64,000 nucleotides of DNA from Candidatus Vondammii sp. HM_W22. GTDB taxonomy: Bacteria; Pseudomonadota; Gammaproteobacteria; Chromatiales; Chromatiaceae. Numbering within the stretch: position 1 is the first letter of the stretch; the number at the start of each line of letters is the position of its first letter. Shown piece by piece: positions 57,045 through 64,000 of this stretch. The stretch covers positions 2,418,001 through 2,482,000 of the forward strand of contig NZ_CP099567.1 in NCBI RefSeq assembly GCF_022530855.2. Reading direction: 5' to 3'. The notes beneath the pieces are model-generated. The model saw nothing but the letters and a program-made list of their open reading frames with translations, had not been told where the DNA came from and did not search any database. The position numbers and the translations under genes were made by a program.

Positions 57045-59755
57045 TCAGAAGTTCCACCGGAGTCCTGCAGTGCCACTGTACTGAGTATGGGGTTTTCCCC
57101 TTAAATCCTTCGCAACACCGATCTCACCAAAGAATATCAGACGATCATCATCGGTCAGCAGTTGAACGCCAAACCGCCCCTCAATGCGGGTTCTGTTTAC
57201 TCGCATTTTGTTCACCTGCATCCCTACACTGGTCCCTGAGGCATTAAGGCTGCCCGGTCGGTCAAAGTCATGTACAAGGTTGGTAAGAACATAACCGGTC
57301 AGACCATTGCCCCCCTGAGACTTCAGCCTGCCACCCTCCAACGCAAGACCAAGCCGGCCCGTCAACGCTTTTTTCTCCTCCCAGGTCACCACAACACCTC
57401 TGCTATCAGTGATAATCATCAAGCTCCAGGCCATGCCACGCAAGCTGCGCCTGGGGGACAAGACGCGTGCCGCCAATAAAATCAAATCGATGCCCGCCCT
57501 CAACACTTATCGACCAAGTCAGTGCGTCCAGAGAACCTTTACCGCCAGTATAACCTGTCACATCGATGTCATAGGCCGTCAACTGGCCAACCAGACCGCC
57601 ATAAAAGCCATCTTGGCTGTACCAGATCAACGACGCACCGCCACCATAGCTACTGGTATCCGCGCTGGAAAGCCGTTCACCCATGGCATTGTCAACATCC
57701 AGATCAAGACGCTTGTAATGACCGAACACGCCCGCCGTCAGCACCGGCAAGCAGTTCATGGTCATAACCAAGCTGAATCATGGACTGCCTATAGTCAAGA
57801 CTGGTATTTGCACTGTCAGCACCAAATGTCACACCCGCATCGACTGAGGTTTTTAAATATCTACTGCGCATCCATAAGCCGGAACCCGACTGGCTCGCCG
57901 TGCCATCCATGTCTAACAGTTGCCCTCGTCGACCCCGCTGCCACAGCGTATCTGTCTCCTCACGCAGCACAACCTGAAGCGCACTGTAACCATAAAGCTG
58001 GGCCTGAAGTCCCGCTGATTTCTTCAGCGATTGCAGATACCAGTTCTGATTATCCGCCTGAACAAGATCATATTCATATGCGCCGGCAACAGCCGGGGCG
58101 CCAAGCACGAATGCACTTGAAGCGGAATAGCCTGCATCCAGCACTTCGATAACCAGGATACCGTCTGTCTTTCCCCGGCCGGTCAACCCACCAGCGCCTC
58201 CGGCATTGGCAACGATAACTTTTGTCGGGCCACCACTGCCTACCTCCGTCCTGTCAACAACCAGGACGTCAGTGGTATCCACCACGCCATCATCCAGAAC
58301 CGTATCAACCCGCAGTTCTCCTCCATCGGCCCGGAATATTCCGCCGCCACTATTACCGGCGGTAGCGCCACCGGTGATCACCAGTACATCGCCGGCAACC
58401 GCGCCCGTACCACCCGTCTCCGCATCCTGCATGGTGATCACGCCAGCATTGACAAAGGTATTTAAATTAACAAAATGAGCCTGCTCAATACCCTGTTCGG
58501 TGATCGACAATCTGGCCGAGCCTGCGGAAAAGTACTCTTTAACAGACGTAGTATCCCAGTCTGTTGGCGCTGTATCATCGTCAACCTCCGACGATAGCCC
58601 ACTCATATCCTCAACCGTCAGCAGACGAACCATCCCGGTCGCCGTATTGGTGAAAGTGTCGCTGCCGGTACCAAAGTCGTTGACGGCCACACTCTCTTTG
58701 TCACGGATATGGTCGCCATCTGTATCGGCAAAGCTACGCACATTGAACGAATTGGAAGAGCTATTGGTAAATGTATCATCACCACCACCAAGCGTCACAA
58801 AGCCAATGATAGTACCCGTATTGGTAATCGCTGCCGCCCCGTCTGCATCGATGATAGCCCGATCACTCAAGGCACTGAGAGTACTGCCAGACTGGATATC
58901 TATCGTGCCGCCACCCTGGCTATCTGTACCTCGTCCACCCAGAATCGTGCCACCCGTGATTTTCACGCTAAAGTGGTCGTTTTGCCCCCGCCCCAGTACC
59001 CGCAGACCATCAGAATCTAAACCAATGGCGGTGATATCTGCCGCTGAAGTGATGTTAATCGTGCCCGTACCATTGTGTGCAGCATAAATACCGTGGGCAT
59101 TATCACCCGTCGATTTCACGATAATACGCACATTACCAGCAAAGCTCCCATCATCATACACATGCACACCATGCTCCCCGCTTGCACCCGTTACGGACAC
59201 ACTGCCATGCTGATTAATGATCATGTCATTACGACTCTGAACTGTCCTCGTGATAACCAAACCAGTTGTATTTTAACGAACGGTACTGCCGGACTCTTGA
59301 GTAATTGTTACTGCTCCGCTACCACCCTGTACATCCAGCGTTACCAATTTATCAATTATTGATCCTGTCAACAATTTCATGGTGTTTACGGGGGTACTAT
59401 GTCGTTGATGCTGAGTCACGGGGTTGGAATCTTTATTAACGGTTCCGGCTGTTGTACACGCAGCCCATGCTTTGCCTGCACCGCCTGTGATGATATCCGG
59501 CAGTATCGAGCCGGAAACAAACAGACCAATGCCAAGTACTGTGCGGGAGAGTAATGATGACGAAACGGACACAACATGCCCGGTACCTAACACAGGGCCT
59601 GCGATACTACTTTTGAATCTTGCACTGAGCATGCTTCGCAGAACGCTGTTTTCGGTATGAGTTACATGCGCATTGATTGCTATTGTGTTGCTCTTCCCTC
59701 GACGCCTGCAGTTTGCATGCAACTCGAATAAACCGTATTTTTCGACCTTTACCAT
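57045..59755 (-). pseudogene. AIDA-type autotransporter, one stop and two frameshifts
   Basis: Outer-membrane autotransporter. From ATG 59755 a long basic leader (MVKVEKYGLFELHANCRRRG) and a hydrophobic stretch end AGKAWA|ACTTAG, an extended signal peptide. The passenger is repetitive, Gly/Thr/Asp-rich (GTINITSAADITAIGLDSDG, FVTLGGGDDTFTNSSSNSFN). A TAA at 59273-59275 interrupts it after SGSTVR. In the C-terminal beta-barrel the frame shifts near 57735 (VFGHYKRLDLDVDNAMGER) and 57408 (DSRGVVVTWEEKKALTGRLG); it ends with the terminal Phe of SGTAGLRWNF. The IS at 59763 begins eight bases from the ATG, removing the promoter. Confidence 0.85.
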
Positions 59756-59762
59756 CTGCCTT

Positions 59763-61122
59763 GAGGTATAGTCATTTCTGGTGTATGAGGAATTAAAGTA
59801 GTATATCCTGTTGGAAGGAAAAGATCCTAGCCGATCACCAACCAACAAGAGTACGCTACATGAAGAATGATAATATTGTCGGGCTGAATAGGCCAGCGCG
59901 AGATGTCCTTTCTGAGCTTTTACATACCGGAGCCCAGCAACTATTAGCCCAAGCCATAGAGGCGGAAGTCGCCACCCTGTTAGCACAATACCAAGGGTTG
60001 CTGAGAGAATCAGGCTTACAAGGTGTTGTGCGCAATGGGCACCTGCCGGAACGTATGATCCAAACAGGGCTTGGTGATATTGGGGTCAAGGTTCCCAAAG
60101 TAAGAGATCGTACCGGGCAAGGCATCAAGTTTAACAGCGGTTTGGTGCCACCGTACTTGAAGCGAGCGAAGACCATTGAAGAGCTGCTGCCCTGGTTGTA
60201 CTTGAAAGGCATCTCTACAGGCGACTTCAGGGACGCACTGGCAGGTTTGCTTGGCGCTGATGCCAAAGGTTTGTCCTCCAATACCATAAGCCGCCTCAAG
60301 CAAACTTGGGAAAGCGAATATGGTCAGTGGCGTAAGCGCGATTTATCAAAGCGGCGCTATGTGTACATTTGGGCCGACGGTGTTTATTGCAACGTAAGGC
60401 AAGACGACAAGCTTTGCTTGCTGGTGATCATGGGTTCCGACAGCACAGGTCGTAAGGAAGTCATTGGGCTTACGGATGGCTACCGTGAGTCAGAAGCGAG
60501 CTGGTTAGAGTTGTTAGAGCAGCTCACAGAACAAGGTTTTACGGTGCCGCCAGAGGTGGCCGTTGGTGACGGTGCACTAGGCTTCTGGAAGGCCATTACC
60601 AAGCATTGGCCAACGACGAAGCACCAGCGTTGTTGGGTGCACAAGACCGCCAATGTGCTCAACAAAGTGCCTAGGGCGATACAGCCTAAAGTCAAAGAGA
60701 ATCTGCATGATATTTGGATGTCTGACTCTCGAACCAATGCCGAAAAAGCCTTTGATTTATGCTTGCGAAAATATGAGGATAAGTACCCGAAAGCGATGCA
60801 TTGCTTACAAAAAGACCGAGACAAGATGCTGACTTTTTATGATTTTCCTGCGGAACACTGGGGGCATATACGAACCAGCAACCCGATTGAATCGGTGTTT
60901 GCCACAGTGCGGCTTAGAACCACGAGAACAAAGAACTGCGGTAGTCGATTAACGACGTTGGCCATGGCATTTAAGTTGATGCACACTGCACAAAAAAGAT
61001 GGCACCGCTTAAGAGGCTATCAACTGCTCGCCGATGTAATTGAAGGTGTGCAATTTAAAGATGGGATCCGAGTTGAACAGGAAGCTGATTGATGGCTTAT
61101 ACACCAGATTTGACCATAGCTC
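59763..61122 (+). mobile_element. IS256-family element of a second type
   Basis: About 1360 bases between GAGGTATAGTCATTTCTGG (59763) and the inverse of GAGCTATGGTCAAATCTGG (ends 61122). The ends resemble those of the other two IS256-family copies (TAGTCAAATCTGGTGT core), but the transposase is only a distant relative. No matching target duplication is visible. Confidence 0.88.
59860..61092 (+). CDS. IS256-family transposase, second type, intact
   Basis: 410 residues: MKNDNIVGLNRPARDVLSEL, RYVYIWADGVYCNVRQDDK (D1), VAVGDGALGFWKAITKHWP (D2), KHQRCWVHKTANVLNKVP, RTSNPIESVFATVRLRTTRT (E). Clearly the same family as the proteins at 51980 and 55165 but diverged over the whole length. Complete frame. 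Confidence 0.95.
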   Translation: MKNDNIVGLNRPARDVLSELLHTGAQQLLAQAIEAEVATLLAQYQGLLRESGLQGVVRNGHLPERMIQTGLGDIGVKVPKVRDRTGQGIKFNSGLVPPYLKRAKTIEELLPWLYLKGISTGDFRDALAGLLGADAKGLSSNTISRLKQTWESEYGQWRKRDLSKRRYVYIWADGVYCNVRQDDKLCLLVIMGSDSTGRKEVIGLTDGYRESEASWLELLEQLTEQGFTVPPEVAVGDGALGFWKAITKHWPTTKHQRCWVHKTANVLNKVPRAIQPKVKENLHDIWMSDSRTNAEKAFDLCLRKYEDKYPKAMHCLQKDRDKMLTFYDFPAEHWGHIRTSNPIESVFATVRLRTTRTKNCGSRLTTLAMAFKLMHTAQKRWHRLRGYQLLADVIEGVQFKDGIRVEQEAD

Positions 61123-61211
61123 CTGCTGAATCTCCTCCATGAAAAACTTGCCGATTAATATCAAAACATCTCCAATATGTGTCTCCTGCACAATTATGGT
61201 GATGTGAAAAT

Positions 61212-61463
61212 TCAAAAACCAATGGACATCCAGGATGGTCTGAAAAATTGAAGTTTTTCAATTATTGAGTGGATCAGTTTGGTTCTGCTATCCATGCCAA
61301 TATGGGCCTTCATGCCAAGGTACCATTGGTTGCCTTTGCGGGCTTTATGCATATCCAGATCAATACTCACGAACTTACCCATGGCACGTGAGCCATAAAG
61401 CGCTCCGCGGATCTTTAATTCGGTATTTTTCAAAAGCCTTGCTTGGCTTCTAACAGCCTCCAA
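61212..61463 (-). pseudogene. IS5-family transposase fragment
   Basis: An 83-codon piece containing DLDMHKARKGNQWYLGMKAH and IGMDSRTKLIHSI, the middle of an IS5-type transposase around the second catalytic Asp. Both ends are missing. It faces left, next to the right end of the second-type IS256 element. Confidence 0.8.
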
Positions 61464-61673
61464 CGGGAAATCGGGTGATCCGCAGACCGATCGATGGTAG
61501 ACGACTTCTAGAATTAATCTAGAGATACCTGGGTTTTATTTTTCGTATCAATTATCAATCATGATAAAACAGGAATATTAGTGACACCGACTATGCTTCT
61601 GAATTTTATGAGGACGTCAATGATTTATTTTGGGGCTGTCCCAGATTAAGTGGCTTTATCCAGTGATAGTTGA

Positions 61674-61780
61674 ATGAGAAAAAGCAGGCTTAGTTGGTAC
61701 GAGCAATCACGATTGCTTGAACTGCTTACTACAGATGCCACGGCACGAACGACAGCTCAGTTGGTGGATGTTAATGGGCA
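61674..61780 (+). pseudogene. IS1595-family transposase N-terminal fragment
   Basis: From ATG 61674: MRKSRLSWYEQSRLLELLTT then DATARTTAQLVDVN, the zinc/helix-turn-helix start of IS1595-type transposases. GGCTGTCCCAGATTAAGTGG about 40 bases upstream is probably the left inverted repeat. After about 34 codons the sequence is foreign and soon hits stops. Confidence 0.7.
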
Positions 61781-61954
61781 GCCTCTAAAAGCCTTCCAAA
61801 ATCAGTAATAATAGCAACCAATTCAACCCACCATTGATAAAAAGCTATGCAACCGGGAGGGGTGATCATCAAGACCGATTTGAATTCTTTGAGCAACGGG
61901 GAGACTCGCGGCCAAAGCGGGAAAGGCGCGTAGACTAGGAGACTTTTCGGGTAT

Positions 61955-62150
61955 TGTCGAGCTCAGTTTATAAAAGCAGTGATCCCAGTAGAGATGGGCG
62001 TCCACCTTACGGTATCGGAAACGTTCAAAAGTCCGAGCTCGAGTTGAGCACGTGTTTGCCCAGCAGGCCAACCAACTAGTGAGTGGCACCGGGCAAGTCA
62101 GGGCTGGAGTGAAGATGGGCATGATGAATCAGATGCACAACATGCATCGA
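61955..62150 (+). pseudogene. IS5-family transposase C-terminal fragment
   Basis: In the plus strand the frame ...RYRKRSKVRARVEHVFAQQA, QVRAGVKMGMMNQMHNMHRL carries the RVEHVF motif that holds the catalytic Glu of IS5-type transposases. Stops follow and the upstream part is missing. With the fragments at 61212 and 61674 it makes 61123-62310 a patch of element debris; I see nothing else in it. Confidence 0.72.
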
Positions 62151-62407
62151 CTGGTGTAGCTGGCCGGATGAAACGAAGCATGGATATAGATGTTGCCTGA
62201 AAAATCCGCGAGGAGACACCAGATTTACCAGGGACTATTGGCCTTTGTCGGATTTTTAGAGGTCCCCTTAAGTTACAGGGGAGGATAGAAGTGCCGCCTG
62301 AATTCAAACTGAAAAGATGGTGAGTCAGAAAATTCATCTTTCCGAAAGTGGTACTTGCCAACAATCACACGTTAAAATACCCCTCCATACGGACAACAGT
62401 AGATCAA

Positions 62408-64000
62408 ATGACCGAACTCTTTCAGCAACTGATGGCATGGATTGGCCTCCACCCCTACTGGGCAGGAGCCATCATATTTCTCGTTGCCATGGCGGAATCC
62501 CTGGCCGTCATCGGGCTGGTGGTGCCCGGCGTGGTGATCATGTTTGGTATCGGAACACTTATCTCCGGAGGCGCCATCGCCTTTTGGTCCGCCATGGCCT
62601 TGGCTGTGAGCGGTGCGGTGGCCGGTGATGGGCTCAGCTTCTGGCTGGGTCACCACTACCGGGAGCAGCTGACCGGCACCTGGCCATTCAACCGCTATCC
62701 GGCAAGCTTGGAACGAGGCATCACTTTTTTTCAAAAGTACGGTGGCAAAAGTATCGCCATTGGCCGGTTCTTCGGACCGGTGAGGGCGATCATTCCGCTG
62801 GTCGCCGGAATGATGGAGATGCAACCCAGCCGATTTATCCTGGCGAATGTCATCTCTGCTTTAATCTGGGCTCCGGCCTATCTGCTGCCAGGAATGGTGT
62901 TTGGCGCCTCTCTGGAGCTGGCGTCAGAAGTGGCATTGCGCCTAGTGACACTGATTCTGCTGCTGGCTGTGCTGATCTGGCTGGCCATGCTTATCGCCAA
63001 GTGGCTGTTTCGCTTCCTCCACCCACACACCTCAGCCTGGGTGCAGGGCATACTCCGCTGGAGCCAACTGCATCCATCCACTGGAGAGATCGCCGCAGCC
63101 CTTGCCGATCCCAATCACCCGGAAGGTCGCAGTCTCTCGATTCTGGCCAGCCTCCTCTTGCTGACTACCGTGCTTTTTGCTTTTCTTCTCGGAACAGTAC
63201 CCGAAGGCAGCTTCTTCGCCATCGACAACGCCATACTCCAGGCACTGCAAAGCATCCGTACACCCTGGGCCGACCACCTGATGGTCTACCTGACCCGGCT
63301 CACCGATACCGGTACGGTCGCTGCGCTGATACTGGGTATACTGGGTTTCCTTGTCTGGCGCCGCCACTGGCGTACCGTCCTCTACTGGCTCGCTGCAGTC
63401 CTGTTCTGCGTACTAGCCAGCCCACTGCTGAAAATGGGTTTGCAGATCCCCCGTCCGGAGGTCGTTATGCACCCTCCCGGCAGTTACTCCTTCCCCAGTG
63501 GCCATACTCTGAAAGCGGTCGTCCTGTTCGGCTTCCTTTCGGTGATTATCGCCCGACCGATTTCTGTCCGCTGGCGCTGGCTCGCTTATGGCGTGGCAGG
63601 CCTGCTGGTAGCAGCCGTCAGCCTCTCCAGGCTCTATCTGGGCGTACACTGGTTCAGCGACGTGCTTGGCAGTATCGCCCTTGGCCTGGCCTGGGTGGCG
63701 GCGCTTGGCATGGCCTACCACCGGCATGCCCATGTGGAGACGCACTGGCGCAGTCTGACCATCACCGCAGCAGTGATTCTTATTCTGGCATTCAGTGTTG
63801 AAACAGGGCTTCATCACGAACGTAATTTCGCCCAATATAAACCGGCGGAATCATTGCAGGAGATAGCGGCTGATGGGTGGTGGGAGCGTAATGGAAGTGG
63901 TCTGCCGGATAAACGGGCCGATATCCGTTATCGTTATGAACACCCCTTGAACGTGCAATTTGCGGGCTCTCTTGGCTGGCTGGCAGATCAACTGAGCCAT
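62408..64000 (+). CDS. DedA-PAP2 fusion membrane protein, runs off the window
   Basis: 531 codons without a stop to the window edge. The first 215 residues are a DedA/SNARE-associated domain (MTELFQQLMAWIGLHPYWAG, VAMAESLAVIGLVVPG, GRFFGPVRAIIPLVAGMMEM). Residues about 285-450 are a PAP2 lipid phosphatase with all three motifs: KMGLQIPRP, SFPSGHTLK and SRLYLGVHWFSDV. The part after about 465 (HHERNFAQYKPAESLQEIAA) is the start of an LssY-type C-terminal domain. A likely role is undecaprenyl or other lipid phosphate handling at the inner membrane. Intact so far. Confidence 0.93.
   Translation, partial: MTELFQQLMAWIGLHPYWAGAIIFLVAMAESLAVIGLVVPGVVIMFGIGTLISGGAIAFWSAMALAVSGAVAGDGLSFWLGHHYREQLTGTWPFNRYPASLERGITFFQKYGGKSIAIGRFFGPVRAIIPLVAGMMEMQPSRFILANVISALIWAPAYLLPGMVFGASLELASEVALRLVTLILLLAVLIWLAMLIAKWLFRFLHPHTSAWVQGILRWSQLHPSTGEIAAALADPNHPEGRSLSILASLLLLTTVLFAFLLGTVPEGSFFAIDNAILQALQSIRTPWADHLMVYLTRLTDTGTVAALILGILGFLVWRRHWRTVLYWLAAVLFCVLASPLLKMGLQIPRPEVVMHPPGSYSFPSGHTLKAVVLFGFLSVIIARPISVRWRWLAYGVAGLLVAAVSLSRLYLGVHWFSDVLGSIALGLAWVAALGMAYHRHAHVETHWRSLTITAAVILILAFSVETGLHHERNFAQYKPAESLQEIAADGWWERNGSGLPDKRADIRYRYEHPLNVQFAGSLGWLADQLSH

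Overview
The window looks like a chromosome segment of a gammaproteobacterium. Evidence: a complete ccmABCDEFGHI haem-export operon, a Pho/Pst module of proteobacterial type, Rep helicase, a monohaem cytochrome c, and a P2/Mu-type tailed prophage. [NiFe]-hydrogenase maturation genes of the hypABCDE-hoxX-hybE kind point to a lithotroph, for example a sulfur- or hydrogen-oxidising or symbiotic lineage; that is inference, and no taxon can be fixed from this stretch.

Layout. 1-1071: remnant of an IS5-type transposase. 1267-8350: intact ccm operon on the minus strand. 8558-10127: rdgB and a broken EamA exporter. 10216-15659: phoU-pstBACS, with PHO-box-like repeats upstream of pstS. 15955-18379: broken 2-phosphoglycerate kinase and broken archaeal-type phosphoglycerate mutase. 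18447-20439: phoR-phoB. 21028-24568: a LOG-family protein, rep, a cytochrome c and tRNA-Arg(CCG). 24677-40410: a decayed prophage on the minus strand, with a Mu-type head gene set (gpT, gp35-37 relatives) joined to a P2-type tail set (V, PAAR, W, J, I, H, FI, FII, E/E', T, U, X, D) and a Dam-like methylase at its end. 40531-47385: IS3- and IS4-family elements mixed with two ruined ATPase genes. 47395-56788: hydrogenase accessory genes (hoxX fragment, hypEDCBA, a nickel transporter, hybE) cut by two IS256-family copies. 57045-62150: a dead autotransporter, a third IS256-family element and scraps of IS5 and IS1595 elements. 62408-64000: an intact DedA-PAP2 fusion running off the edge.

How the genes fit together. 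The ccm operon would mature the cytochrome c encoded at 23898. PhoR-PhoB should control pstSCAB-phoU through the repeats near 15708-15786. HypA-F, the nickel carrier and HybE would have built a [NiFe] hydrogenase whose structural genes are not in the window.

The strongest general pattern is selective decay. The housekeeping genes are open end to end (ccm, pst/pho, rep, rdgB, cytochrome), while prophage, hydrogenase, transport and surface genes carry stops, frameshifts, deletions and insertions. This fits a lineage in early genome reduction with active insertion sequences. Some one-base shifts lie in homopolymers and could be sequencing errors; the many in-frame nonsense codons are harder to explain that way. 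The most unusual items are a small repeat that sits twice exactly at ATGA start/stop overlaps in the tail operon and keeps translational coupling, an AT-rich ATPase gene with three in-frame TGA codons and no TGG codon, and a pair of neighbouring oxygenase-fold genes in the tail operon.
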